Of a DNA stretch of 64,000 nt, positions 21,401 to 30,193 are shown one piece after another. Position 1 is the stretch's first letter. Each line of letters starts with the position of its first letter. The DNA comes from Bacteroidota bacterium (GTDB lineage Bacteria > Bacteroidota > Bacteroidia > Chitinophagales > LD1): positions 1-64,000 of the forward strand of contig JADKJG010000002.1 in the NCBI GenBank assembly GCA_016722375.1. The letters are read 5' to 3'. The notes beneath the pieces were generated by a model. That model saw only the letters and a list, made by a program, of their open reading frames with translations. It was not told the DNA's origin and did no database searches. The translations under genes were made by a program, and so were the position numbers.

Positions 21401-22356
21401 TTATTGCGTTTTATTAAAGAAATAGAACGCCGGAATTGAAAGGACCCCCAACAGCATGATTAGCTTTAATAAAAGACTGATGGAATGATACATCTTTTTG
21501 TCCTTTGCCAGAAACAGAAGAACAATCGCAACCACCGTCGGGATGACTACGGCAAAAAGAAAATAAGAGAATTCCTTAACGGCCTTTGCTTCAAGAAATG
21601 CGTTCATAAAGTATCCAAGCCCCACGAGAAGAACGAGGAGCAAACTCATTGCAATGACCTTGGCCGCTATTTCGCCAAACCGAACGGTCACTGTATTGAT
21701 TTTATAAGCGGCATCTCCTTCTTTATCTTCTATGGTCTTTACAACCTCTCGCGATAGATTGATTAGAATGCAAATCCGCTATAGAACTTAACCTGCTATC
21801 AGGATATTGAACGCATATTTGCCTTCTTCAAAAAAATGACTCGCAAGAAGTTTGCCTCGAATATCAGCAACAATACAAACACAAAACCGGTCAGCGCAGA
21901 GATGGCGACATTTCCGACCAGCGGAATCTTTTTTAAGTAGGAGGAATAAATGTAGAGCAGCAGGGAGCAGATAATATAGATATACCCAACACTGAAGTAT
22001 CCCACTAACCAACCTAAATAATAGCCCAATGCTATACCTGATAAAGCAAACCCCATGTGCAGATACATGGTGGTGTCCAGAGAGAATAGCCCCTGAGCCA
22101 GTGGCCGTTCCGGTTTGAACTCCCGGTCCAGTTCAAAATCAAAATAATCGTTGATAATATTCCCCGCAGCGGCGATAAATACCACCGAGAGAATAAATAA
22201 CACAAACTCAAAGGTCGTAAAAGGAACCAGCGTGCTATGCAGTTTGTCCTGATGAACCGGAATCAAGATGAGGTAATAAAAAAGGGAAAGACTCAATGCA
22301 ATCATCAACAGGTTGCTGATACGCACCAAACGAAAAAATGCAAACAATGTTTTCAA
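21401..22356 (-). pseudogene. UbiA-family prenyltransferase, interrupted
   Basis: A membrane prenyltransferase of UbiA type, nearest to the geranylgeranylglycerol-phosphate synthase-like group of Bacteroidota. The first 170 codons give an intact N-terminal half with the Mg-binding motif NIINDYFDFELD and several spans. The second half carries the other Asp-rich motif, in NLSREVVKTIEDKEGDAA, and helices to 21401. Between about 21745 and 21835 the frame is lost: a run of seven T (minus strand) near 21830 changes frame once, and the path to the SREVVKTIEDKEGD block then needs at least two more single-base corrections. Such a cluster suggests poor consensus or local decay. Genes on both sides are intact. 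The natural prenyl acceptor cannot be told from sequence. Confidence 0.8.
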
Positions 22357-22372
22357 ATCAATAAAGGTTAAT

Positions 22373-22415
22373 CCCCCTTTGGCAAGATTACTCCTTTAGA
22401 GGAGATTTAGAAATG
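22373..22415. repeat. Palindromic interspersed element overlapping the end of the DUF2520 gene
   Basis: Contains CTCCTTTAGAGGAG (a CTCCT/AGGAG hairpin) and AATCCCCCTTTGG. On the minus strand it supplies the last codons (SKSPLKE) and the stop of the DUF2520 gene. It resembles the short palindromes found inside leuS, but the sequence is different. Confidence 0.45.
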
Positions 22416-23155
22416 CTCTCGCTCAGTATTCGGTATAGCTTGTGCAATTTCGGATCATGGGTTAGCATCAGCAAATGTTCTTGAACCAATTGATGATCGC
22501 CGCGTATCGCCGGGCCGGTTTGTATCGCGGTGGGAGAAGCTCCTTCCAGATTTTGTGCTGATTTCATAATCAGCGGTTTCAGAATATCAAACGAAATGCC
22601 TCTTTCTTTTAATATCCCTTCTGCCAACGCCCATAGATGATTGGTAAAGTTATTGGCAAACACCGCCGCTACATGTATCCATTTCCGCTGTTCTTCATCT
22701 ACTCGGTGTACGTGGTGTGAAAGCGATCGAGCCAACATCTCCAGCCTTTGTACTACAGGCTCGCTACTTCCTTCAACCAATATGGGAACGGTTTTGAAAT
22801 CTACTTTGGAGTATTTGGTCATGGTCTGCAAGGGGTAGAAAACCCCAAAGCCTATGGCCGAATCTTTCAGCAAATCCTTCGATTTTGTTCCGGAAGTATG
22901 CACCACTGTTTTATTGCCCAACTTCAAATGTCCTGCCACTTCTGCCAGCGTATCATCTTTCACAGCAATGATATATACCTCAGCATCTTTCAGTTCTCCT
23001 GCCTTTGAGGTAAACGAAGCCCCCACCGTTCGTGCCAACTCCTGTCCAGATTCATCACTTCGGTTATAGACCTCCACTATTTCATGGCCCACCTTTTTCA
23101 ACCCAAGGGCCAATTGAGTTGCCACATTTCCTGCCCCAATAATCGTTACCTTCAT
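22388..23155 (-). CDS. Rossmann-fold DUF2520 oxidoreductase-like protein
   Basis: A 255-residue protein with an N-terminal NADP-binding Rossmann domain (VTIIGAGNVATQLALGL, GxGxxA fingerprint at residues 7-12; VHTSGTKSKDLL) and a C-terminal all-helical DUF2520 domain (YPLQTMTKYSKVDF ... HVAAVFANNFTNHLWALAEGIL ... GPAIRGD). The family resembles ProC and F420-dependent reductases, but its substrate is unknown. The last seven codons lie in a palindromic repeat, so the native C-terminus may have been replaced. Probably co-transcribed with ubiA and maf downstream. Confidence 0.88.
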   Translation of the reverse strand: MKVTIIGAGNVATQLALGLKKVGHEIVEVYNRSDESGQELARTVGASFTSKAGELKDAEVYIIAVKDDTLAEVAGHLKLGNKTVVHTSGTKSKDLLKDSAIGFGVFYPLQTMTKYSKVDFKTVPILVEGSSEPVVQRLEMLARSLSHHVHRVDEEQRKWIHVAAVFANNFTNHLWALAEGILKERGISFDILKPLIMKSAQNLEGASPTAIQTGPAIRGDHQLVQEHLLMLTHDPKLHKLYRILSESISKSPLKE

Positions 23156-23342
23156 TCCGATTTGTTTCGAACAAAAATAAAAAATCGAACCGCTGACCTT
23201 TTATTGAGCGGTCAATAATTATCAATCTTGCGCTGTGGATTGTTGCGCCATGACCATATACTGTAGGTCGAACGGTTTGTATTTTCAGAATTAAATCCAA
23301 TAGACCCATTTTGAAAAATGAGCCGGAGAATAACCTGTAGGG

Positions 23343-23756
23343 CTATTCAATCAATTCATAAATGATGTATTTATTTTCCTTCAACACATAATCGTAGCAA
23401 TTAGTGATGCCGAGAGAAGAGATGTCGGTTGTGTCGGATGGGTCAGTAGAATTTGGGTTTTTGATTTTGACTCGTCTGACCTTCAGGCTGATCTCCGTAT
23501 TTCCCATTAATCTCGCTACAGATTTGGCGCGTATCACCATTTTTTGATCTGCTGAAGGTTTGAAAAGCAGAAGATAGTATGGTTTGAAATCATTGTAGTA
23601 GTGTTTCCCCGGCTTATTGCGCAAGGTACATAAACTGTCTATCAGTACAATCTGTCCTTTTACAGCGGTCGTATCTACCGATCCATATTGTTGTGATTGC
23701 CCATTAATAATACCGGTTCCAAGACTGAAGAATAGAAGAGATAAAAGCGCTTTCAT
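23343..23756 (-). CDS. Hypothetical secreted protein
   Basis: A 137-residue protein starting at the ATG before MKALLSLLFFSLGTGIINGQS, a clear signal peptide; a longer upstream frame has no support. The mature part is polar, with SLCTLRNKPGKHYYNDFKPYYLLLFKP and SLKVRRVKIKNP segments, and likely all-beta. I recognise no domain, lipobox or catalytic motif. It stands alone between the DUF2520 and DUF456 genes. Most likely periplasmic. Confidence 0.65.
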   Translation of the reverse strand: MKALLSLLFFSLGTGIINGQSQQYGSVDTTAVKGQIVLIDSLCTLRNKPGKHYYNDFKPYYLLLFKPSADQKMVIRAKSVARLMGNTEISLKVRRVKIKNPNSTDPSDTTDISSLGITNCYDYVLKENKYIIYELIE

Positions 23757-23831
23757 GGTTTTTTGTTTATTGTGCTTAAAGATAAATATCGTCAATTCAT
23801 TAACAAGGAAAATATCTGGGCTTTGGCGGAA

Positions 23832-24323
23832 TCAGGTGGCCATACCCAATCTGGCTATCAGTTTATAAATCACCAGCGAAGTCATCAGCCCGGAAGCCAT
23901 CAGTTTTATTCCTATACTTAATACGGTGCCTGCCAAAACAGCTATACCGGATACTGCAGCTTGTCTTCCGCTTCTGCCTGCTATCAAATCACCGATGACA
24001 GCCCCTGTCAAGGTTCCCGCCACCATACCCACCGGAGTGAAAAACATTCCAAGAACCATCCCAATGATACTCCCTATCACGCCCTCTCTTGTGGCACCAT
24101 ACCTTTTTGCAGTAATCACTGGTAGATAATAATCAAGCAACAGTACCGCTATCATCAGGCCTCCTAACCAAAGCAAGGTAGAAACACTAAAAGGATGATA
24201 GGCCCATTGAAGTAATAAAATCGCTAGATAGTTTAAAGGAGGGCCGGGTAGTGCGGGCAACACGCTGCCCACCAACCCAAGCAGGGAAAGAATAACGACC
24301 AGAATGATGAGGGTGATTTCCAT
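23832..24323 (-). CDS. DUF456 family membrane protein
   Basis: A 163-residue protein made almost wholly of hydrophobic, glycine-rich helices (LSLLGLVGSVLPALPGPPL; LLDYYLPVITAKRYGATREG; GSIIGMVLGMFFTPVGMVAG; GAVIGDLIAGR). This is the characteristic DUF456 pattern, with the conserved P-G-P-P-L loop and the internal Gly-zipper repeat. Function is unknown. Single gene with no operon partner close by. Confidence 0.87.
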   Translation of the reverse strand: MEITLIILVVILSLLGLVGSVLPALPGPPLNYLAILLLQWAYHPFSVSTLLWLGGLMIAVLLLDYYLPVITAKRYGATREGVIGSIIGMVLGMFFTPVGMVAGTLTGAVIGDLIAGRSGRQAAVSGIAVLAGTVLSIGIKLMASGLMTSLVIYKLIARLGMAT

Positions 24324-24556
24324 GTTTGATATTACTCTGAAAGAAACAGAGAGGTCAAAGCTACACAGAAAAACATAAGTGAATTTGCTTTTGGTTTTCC
24401 CAAAATAATTCTGTTTGTAATGTTCATCTATTTGCAGTTAGGACTCTGTTAATGCTTTTGTCCATTTTCTCTTGGGTATGAAGTAGATTCTGCTCATCAC
24501 CAACCATTTTGTCCACGTCTTTAAGTAGCAAGTCTTCAAGTCCCAATCTCTAATCG
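24324..24556. other. Intergenic, nothing recognised
   Basis: AT-rich sequence without a supported gene. Together with the 21-bp array that follows it forms the 500-bp gap between the DUF456 gene and pckA. Confidence 0.4.
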
Positions 24557-24682
24557 GCAAATAGAAGCCAAGTCTGCAGCCACTTTAGATTCTTCTCCCT
24601 AAAAAGAAACCAAAGTAGAAGGAGATTTAGCTTCTTTTGGTGAAATAGAAACCAAGTTAGGAGGTGCTTTGGTTTCTATTTT
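24557..24682. repeat. Six-unit 21-bp array with alternating orientation
   Basis: Six consecutive 21-bp units. Units 1, 3 and 5 share AAATAGAAxCCAAGT-type cores (ATAGAAGCCAAGT, AAAGAAACCAAAGT, ATAGAAACCAAGT). Units 2, 4 and 6 carry the reverse complement type (CTTTAGATTCTTCT, TTTAGCTTCTTTTGG, CTTTGGTTTCTATTTT). Direct and inverted units alternate with an exact 21-bp step, giving a 42-bp superperiod able to form hairpins. No gene spans it. Confidence 0.75.
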
Positions 24683-24824
24683 GAGAAAAGAATGTCAGCC
24701 GCTTGGTGACTGTCCTAAGTCAGCAAGTGTTTTGGGTAAAGCAGGTTGAGTTTTTTATGCTTTCCATAAAAAATTACCCCAAAAGAGACAAAAATGAAAA
24801 TGATGATGAGCTAGAAACGCTGAA

Positions 24825-26438
24825 TTAAACTGACTGCATTGCTTTTGGCGCAGCGTCCAGAATTTCTTTCTCTGCCTTTGCGGCAAATTTTTCAAAATTC
24901 TTATTGAAAGCTGCAGCCAATTCGTTGGATTTGGCATCATAGGCCTCTTTGCTCTGCCAAGTATTGCGCGGGTTCAGAATTTCGTCAGGAACATTCGGGC
25001 AATTTTTAGGCATAGACACTCCAAAAACGGGGTGTTTTTCAAAAGGAACCTTATCAAGATTGCCATTTAAGGCCTCGGTGATCAAAGCACGAGTATGAGG
25101 AAGACTCATCCGCTTGCCGGTTCCGTAAGAGCCCCCCGTGTAGCCGGTGTTGAGCAACCACACGCGGATTTCAGAGTTGCGTAGTTTTTCGCCTAACAGA
25201 GAGGCGTATTTAGTAGGGTGCAACGGAAGAAAAGGTGCACCAAAACAGGTAGAAAAATTAGTTTGAGGCTCAGTCACTCCGGCTTCGGTTCCGGCTACTT
25301 TTGAAGTAAACCCGGAAAGGAAGAAATACATAGCCTGCCCAACACTTAGTTTTGAGATAGGAGGCAAAACGCCAAAAGCATCATAGGTAAGGAAGAAGAT
25401 GTTTTTCGGTTCGCCTGCCATAGATTTAGGCAGGGCGTTATCTATAAAATGGATAGGGTAGGAAACACGGGTATTTTCCGTCTTTGCTTTGTAAGCATAA
25501 TCCACCGAGCGGGTACCTTCCAGAAAGCCGATGTTTTCGAGAATAGCTCCATGACGGATGGCTTTGAAGATATCCGGTTCTTTCTCAGCCGAAAGGTCAA
25601 TGACTTTGGCATAGCAACCGCCTTCAAAATTAAATACCCCTTTGGATGTCCAGCCGTGTTCGTCGTCGCCAATCAAAGGGCGATTCGGATCAGCAGAAAG
25701 AGTGGTCTTTCCGGTTCCGCTCAAACCAAAGAACAAAGCTACATCGCCGCTTTTGCCCACGTTGGCAGAGCAGTGCATGGATAGAACTTTCTTTTCGTGC
25801 GGAAGTACATAATTAAGAACGGAGAAAATTCCTTTTTTTATTTCGCCGGTATAAGCAGTGCCGCCGATGATGACAACCTTTTTGGTAAAATTGAGAATAG
25901 CAAAGTTGTGTTGACGAACACCGTCTTTCACGCCATTGCATTTAAAACCGGGAGCTTGTATAATCGTCCAGTCCGGTTCAATAGTTTTTAGTTCATTTGA
26001 ATTGGGGCGAAGGAACATGTTATAGGCAAATAGATTTGCCCAAGGATATTCATTCACCACACGCACATTCAGCCGATAATTATCATCAGCACAGGCATAG
26101 CAGTCGCGGACAAATACCTCTTTACTGCTCAGGTAATTAACCGCATCCGTGTAAAGTTTATCGAACACCGCAGGTTCTATAGGTGTATTGAATCCACCCC
26201 AGTCCACCGAATCTTTGGTGTTCTCATCTTTCACGATGAAACGATCTTTCGGGGCACGGCCGGTAAACTCGCCGGTATCTACCGCCAAAGCGCCGGTGTC
26301 GTTTAGTATCGCTTGATTTCTGCGAATCGTTTCTTCAATAAGTTCTTCCGGACTAAGGTTCCAGTATTGTGTTTTTGAACTTTTGATACCTAAAGTTTCA
26401 ATGTTTGCTTTAGGATTTTTCAGACCAACTATATTCAT
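24825..26438 (-). CDS. pckA: Phosphoenolpyruvate carboxykinase (ATP)
   Basis: Converts oxaloacetate and ATP to PEP, CO2 and ADP, the first committed step of gluconeogenesis, in the cytosol. 537 residues from the ATG at 26438, a normal length. Motifs: EFTGRAPKDRFIV near the N-terminus, the PEPCK kinase-1a loop GLSGTGKTTL (about residues 238-247), the kinase-2/metal motif LIGDDEHGW (255-263), the lysine in FTKKVVIIGGTAYTGEIKKG, and the C-terminal NTGYTGGSYGTGKRM block. An in-frame TTG four codons upstream is possible but less likely. A -7 box lies about 32 bp before the ATG. Presence with acs suits growth on acetate or amino acids. Confidence 0.97.
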   Translation of the reverse strand: MNIVGLKNPKANIETLGIKSSKTQYWNLSPEELIEETIRRNQAILNDTGALAVDTGEFTGRAPKDRFIVKDENTKDSVDWGGFNTPIEPAVFDKLYTDAVNYLSSKEVFVRDCYACADDNYRLNVRVVNEYPWANLFAYNMFLRPNSNELKTIEPDWTIIQAPGFKCNGVKDGVRQHNFAILNFTKKVVIIGGTAYTGEIKKGIFSVLNYVLPHEKKVLSMHCSANVGKSGDVALFFGLSGTGKTTLSADPNRPLIGDDEHGWTSKGVFNFEGGCYAKVIDLSAEKEPDIFKAIRHGAILENIGFLEGTRSVDYAYKAKTENTRVSYPIHFIDNALPKSMAGEPKNIFFLTYDAFGVLPPISKLSVGQAMYFFLSGFTSKVAGTEAGVTEPQTNFSTCFGAPFLPLHPTKYASLLGEKLRNSEIRVWLLNTGYTGGSYGTGKRMSLPHTRALITEALNGNLDKVPFEKHPVFGVSMPKNCPNVPDEILNPRNTWQSKEAYDAKSNELAAAFNKNFEKFAAKAEKEILDAAPKAMQSV

Positions 26439-26469
26439 CTTAAGTGACAATTTTCAGGCTAAGAGGGAG

Positions 26470-26477
26470 CAAATGTA
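26470..26477 (-). promoter_or_regulatory. -7 promoter box of pckA
   Basis: The minus strand reads TACATTTG followed by CTCCC, a perfect TAnnTTTG match, giving a leader of about 25 nt before the pckA ATG. A TTTC about 22 bases further upstream could serve as a weak -33 element. Confidence 0.5.
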
Positions 26478-26587
26478 ATCCAAGATTTCAATCCACGAAA
26501 GGATTTTAATCAGTTCTAAAGTACAAATAATTTTCATAGAGTTAGAATTGCGCTACATTCGCGCGGAACGTCGAAACACTCTTTGCT

Positions 26588-27880
26588 ATGCGCTATGAAT
26601 CTATAAACCCCGAGCTTTTTAAGCTGAACCGCAAGAATTTTTCCAAACAAATGAAGAAGGATTCTATTGCCGTCTTTGTATCGAACGAAATAGTGACGCG
26701 CAGTGCAGATGCTTCATACAAATGGAGACAAAACCCGGACTTGTTTTATCTAAGCGGTATTGATCAAGAAGAAACCTTTTTGGTTCTTTTTCCCGATGCA
26801 CCGGAAGAGAAGTACAAGGAAGTATTATTTGTTCGGAAAACCAGCGAACAAATCATGTGGTGGGAGGGAAGGAAACATTCGATGGACGAAGCGTCTAAAA
26901 TCTCAGGGGTGAAGACGGTACTTTGGAGCGAACAGTTTGAGGGCATTTTCAACATGCTGGCGCATTATGCCAATCATATTTACCTGAATACCAATGAGCA
27001 TGACCGCAGCGTTTCTATGGAGGAGGCTACGGAAATAAAGTTTGCACGCAAGGTGATGAACAACTTCCCGCTTCATAAATACGAACGCTCTGCGCCGATT
27101 GTCTCTGCTTTGCGGATGGCTAAATCAGCACATGAAATCACTTTGCTGAAACGGGCGATTGACATTACCCACAAGGGATTTATTCGCGCTTTGAAACTTA
27201 TCAAGCCCGGCGTTTGGGAATATGAAGTGGAAGCCGCGCTGACTCATGAATATTTAATCCGTCGCGGAACGGGTCAGGCTTATGAGCCGATTATTGCAAC
27301 GGGCGTAAACGCCTGTGTGCTTCATTATGTGGCAAATGATGCTCAATGTAAGTCGGGGGAGTTGATTTTGATGGATGCCGCAGCGGAATATGGCAACTAT
27401 AACGCAGACCTCACCAGGACAGTGCCGGTGAACGGTAAGTTCACAAAGCGCCAGAAGGATGTTTACAATGCGGTGCTTCGCGTTCACAACGAGGCAAAGA
27501 AAATGATGACCACCCGTGTGACGTTGAATGAAATCAATACGTCTGTCGGAAAAATAATGGAGGAAGAATTGGTGAAACTTAATTTATTGAAGAGCGCAGA
27601 CGTTAAAAAACAGGATAAAAACAATCCTCTTTATAAAAAGTATTTCCCGCACGGAACCGCTCACTTTCTAGGGCTGGATGTACATGACGTAGGCAATCGC
27701 TTCGATAAACTTAAACCGGGTACGGTACTCACCTGCGAGCCGGGAATTTACATCCGCGAAGAGAATATGGGTATTCGTATTGAAAACAATATCCTTGTAA
27801 CCAACGGCAAACCTACCGACTTGATGGCGAACATTCCAGTTGAGGCGGAGGAGATTGAAGAAATAATGAATAGCAAGTAG
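26588..27880 (+). CDS. pepP: Xaa-Pro aminopeptidase (M24B)
   Basis: Removes N-terminal residues that precede proline. 430 residues with the N-terminal aminopeptidase P domain (about 1-165) and the C-terminal pita-bread fold. All five metal ligands are visible: D263 and D274 (LMDAAAEYGNYNADLTRT), H359 (HGTAHFLGLDVHDVG), E384 (CEPGIYI) and E399 (GIRIENNILV). Probably cytosolic, as no signal peptide is seen. It starts a dense same-strand cluster: pssA begins 3 bp after its stop. Confidence 0.94.
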   Translation: MRYESINPELFKLNRKNFSKQMKKDSIAVFVSNEIVTRSADASYKWRQNPDLFYLSGIDQEETFLVLFPDAPEEKYKEVLFVRKTSEQIMWWEGRKHSMDEASKISGVKTVLWSEQFEGIFNMLAHYANHIYLNTNEHDRSVSMEEATEIKFARKVMNNFPLHKYERSAPIVSALRMAKSAHEITLLKRAIDITHKGFIRALKLIKPGVWEYEVEAALTHEYLIRRGTGQAYEPIIATGVNACVLHYVANDAQCKSGELILMDAAAEYGNYNADLTRTVPVNGKFTKRQKDVYNAVLRVHNEAKKMMTTRVTLNEINTSVGKIMEEELVKLNLLKSADVKKQDKNNPLYKKYFPHGTAHFLGLDVHDVGNRFDKLKPGTVLTCEPGIYIREENMGIRIENNILVTNGKPTDLMANIPVEAEEIEEIMNSK

Positions 27881-27883
27881 TAC

Positions 27884-28612
27884 ATGAATTTCTTCTCCCT
27901 GCTCAGTCTTCCAAATCTTCTCACACTGCTCAATCTTCTTGCCGGTTGTCTGGGCATTGTGTTTGTATTCAGTTATCGCTTAGAGTGGGTTCCCTATTGT
28001 GTGCTTATTTCTCTTGTGGCTGATTATCTTGATGGGTTTGCTGCGCGCTTTACCAAAAACGCAACCGACATTGGCAAGCAATTAGATTCGTTGGCGGATG
28101 TAGTGAGCTTCGGTGTTTTGCCCGGTGCTATTATGTTTCATTTGCTTTTTCAGAATTATGAATCCGGTTCAGGTTCCTTACCGGAGGCAACGATTTACTT
28201 GCTCTGTATTCCGGCTTTTTTGATTACACTCTTTGCGGCCTTGCGTTTGGCTAAGTTTAATACAGACCATCGCCAATCCGATTCTTTTCTTGGCCTGCCA
28301 ACTCCTGCGGTCGCGATATTTATTACCGGCTTTCTTTTAACCTTTCTCCATAATTCGTTTGGATTATCGTTCTATCTTTTTCAATTGCCGGTCTTATACG
28401 GTGTGGTGATTGTTTTATCCATACTCATGGTGATTGAACTGCCGATGTTTGCCCTCAAATTCAAATCCTTTTCGTGGAAAGGAAACGAAACGGCCTTTTC
28501 TTTCCTGCTCTTGTCGCTGGTTTTGCTGGCAACACTTAAATTCGCCGCCATTTCACTCATTGTTATTCTTTACCTAATTATTTCGCTGATTCAAAAACAA
28601 ATCAAACCATGA
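27884..28612 (+). CDS. pssA: CDP-diacylglycerol-serine O-phosphatidyltransferase
   Basis: An inner-membrane enzyme that makes phosphatidylserine, precursor of phosphatidylethanolamine. The 242-residue protein carries the CDP-alcohol phosphotransferase signature D-G-x2-A-R-x8-G-x3-D-x3-D as DGFAARFTKNATDIGKQLD followed by SLAD (residues 49-71), embedded in six or so hydrophobic helices. The stop overlaps the purS start, so the two are translationally coupled. Confidence 0.93.
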   Translation: MNFFSLLSLPNLLTLLNLLAGCLGIVFVFSYRLEWVPYCVLISLVADYLDGFAARFTKNATDIGKQLDSLADVVSFGVLPGAIMFHLLFQNYESGSGSLPEATIYLLCIPAFLITLFAALRLAKFNTDHRQSDSFLGLPTPAVAIFITGFLLTFLHNSFGLSFYLFQLPVLYGVVIVLSILMVIELPMFALKFKSFSWKGNETAFSFLLLSLVLLATLKFAAISLIVILYLIISLIQKQIKP

Positions 28613-28866
28613 ACTTCAAAGCAGAGATTGATGTAATGCCTCTAAAAGAATTGTTAGACCCACAGGGCAAAGCCGTAGAACATAGCTTACTGAAAATGAA
28701 TTTCAAGACCGTAGAAGATGTGCGCATTGGCAAACACATCACCATTAAAATAAGTGCTTCGTCAAAAGAAGAAGCCACGACCCAGATTGACACTGCCTGC
28801 AAGAAATTGCTTGCTAATCCAATTATGGAAGGATATAAATTTGAAATAATGGAGGAATCTTCCTAA
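28609..28866 (+). CDS. purS: Phosphoribosylformylglycinamidine synthase subunit PurS
   Basis: An 85-residue protein matching PurS: N-terminal beta strand FKAEIDVMPLKELLDPQGKAV, then EHSLLKMNF-KTVEDVRIGKHI, and the closing CKKLLANPIMEGYKFEI. PurS dimers bring together PurQ (glutaminase) and PurL in the FGAM synthase complex of purine synthesis. purQ and purL are not in this window, so the gene is separated from its partners. Start overlaps the end of pssA. Confidence 0.92.
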   Translation: MNFKAEIDVMPLKELLDPQGKAVEHSLLKMNFKTVEDVRIGKHITIKISASSKEEATTQIDTACKKLLANPIMEGYKFEIMEESS

Positions 28867-28881
28867 TCGGAAGAACCTTTT

Positions 28882-29556
28882 ATGAATAAACTCTTGATCA
28901 TTCCCACTCCGATTGGAAATCTGGAGGATATCACGCTTCGCGCCCTCAGAATGTTGAAGGAGGTGGATGTCGTCCTTGCCGAAGATACCCGCCAGACTAA
29001 AAAACTGTTAGACCATTATAAAATATCCACTCGTCTTTCGGCTTATCATAAATTCAATGAGCAGAAGACTGTGGAAGGAGTGGTGGAACAATTGAAGTCT
29101 GGAATGACCATCGGTTTGGTGAGCGATGGAGGAACACCGGGTATATCCGATCCGGGCTATGTTTTGATTCAGGCATGTATCCGCGAAGGTATTACGGTGG
29201 AGTGTCTGCCCGGTGCTACGGCTTTTGTGCCTGCATTGATTAACTCCGGTTTTGCAACTGATGAATTTGTTTTCATCGGCTTTCTGCCTCACAAGAAAGG
29301 AAGGCAAACTAAATTGAAAGAGATAGCTCTAGAGCTACGCACCATCATCTTGTACGAATCTCCTTTTCGAGTGGTAAAGCTGTTGAATGAATTGTTGCAG
29401 CATCTAGGAGAGGAAAGAAAAATATCTGCCTCAAGAGAATTATCCAAGATGTTTGAGGAAACAATTCGTGGGACTGCCGGAGAACTGATTGAGCGCTTTA
29501 CACTTAAAGAGCCGAGAGGAGAATTCGTTATTATTATAGAAGGAAAGAAAGATTAG
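28882..29556 (+). CDS. rsmI: 16S rRNA (cytidine-1402-2'-O)-methyltransferase RsmI
   Basis: A 224-residue tetrapyrrole-methylase-fold enzyme that methylates C1402 of 16S rRNA in the decoding centre using SAM. Conserved: LLIIPTPIGNLEDITLRAL, VLAEDTRQTKKLL, GLVSDGGTPGISDPG (SAM loop), VECLPGATAFVPALINSG, FVFIGFLPHKKGRQTKL and ILYESPFRVVKLL. It is shorter than E. coli RsmI because the C-terminal extension is missing, which is usual in Bacteroidota. It sits 15 bp after purS, and the next gene starts directly at its stop codon. Confidence 0.94.
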   Translation: MNKLLIIPTPIGNLEDITLRALRMLKEVDVVLAEDTRQTKKLLDHYKISTRLSAYHKFNEQKTVEGVVEQLKSGMTIGLVSDGGTPGISDPGYVLIQACIREGITVECLPGATAFVPALINSGFATDEFVFIGFLPHKKGRQTKLKEIALELRTIILYESPFRVVKLLNELLQHLGEERKISASRELSKMFEETIRGTAGELIERFTLKEPRGEFVIIIEGKKD

Positions 29557-30183
29557 ATGCTTCAGATCATCATCAGCAGTTTAGTGCTGAGTGTCATTCA
29601 TGCCACCATCCCCAGCCATTGGCTGCCCTTGGTGGCTATTGGCAAAGCCGAGCGCTGGACAAAGAAGCGCACGCTCTTTGCAACGGCGGTGAGCGGAGGG
29701 TCGCATATAGCCAGCACTATTCTTATCGGAATCTTGATTGGTTGGGCAGGATATAAACTATCCGAATCCTTTCAGTGGATGACCGAAGTTTTGGCACCTT
29801 TTATTCTGATTCTGCTTGGTATCTTTTATGTCGTTCGCAATTTTCATGCTCACGGACACCGGCATCATTTCCCCGAAAAACCATTACACAATAAATCTTT
29901 CAAGGCTATCCTTATTTCTGTCAGCATCGGTATGTTTTTTTCGCCTTGTTTGGAACTGGAAACATATTATTTCACCGCCGGCAAATATGGATGGGCGGGG
30001 ATTGCGGGCGTATCGCTGGTTTATCTGTTGGTCACCGTCGGTTTCATGATGCTCTTTGTCGCGCTCGCGCTGGAGGGCATCAGTCGTTACAACTTCCGCT
30101 TTCTCGACAGCAACGAAAAGGCCGTGACCGGGATTGTACTTATCTTGGTCGGCGCACTCACTTATTTTTTCAATCTCACTTAA
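29557..30183 (+). CDS. Polytopic membrane protein, possible metal transporter
   Basis: A 208-residue protein with about six hydrophobic spans. Span 1 contains His-Ala-Thr-Ile-Pro-Ser-His (SVIHATIPSHWLPL). A cytosolic loop near residues 97-108 is His-rich (HAHGHRHHF). A later span has FFSPCLELETYYF, with Cys and Glu inside the membrane. His in the first helix plus a His-rich loop recalls nickel/cobalt exporters (RcnA/HupE-like), but no family is assigned with confidence. It is followed by a CDF metal exporter 10 bp downstream, which supports a metal-handling role by context. No signal peptide beyond the first span. Confidence 0.75.
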   Translation: MLQIIISSLVLSVIHATIPSHWLPLVAIGKAERWTKKRTLFATAVSGGSHIASTILIGILIGWAGYKLSESFQWMTEVLAPFILILLGIFYVVRNFHAHGHRHHFPEKPLHNKSFKAILISVSIGMFFSPCLELETYYFTAGKYGWAGIAGVSLVYLLVTVGFMMLFVALALEGISRYNFRFLDSNEKAVTGIVLILVGALTYFFNLT

Positions 30184-30193
30184 AGAATGTATC

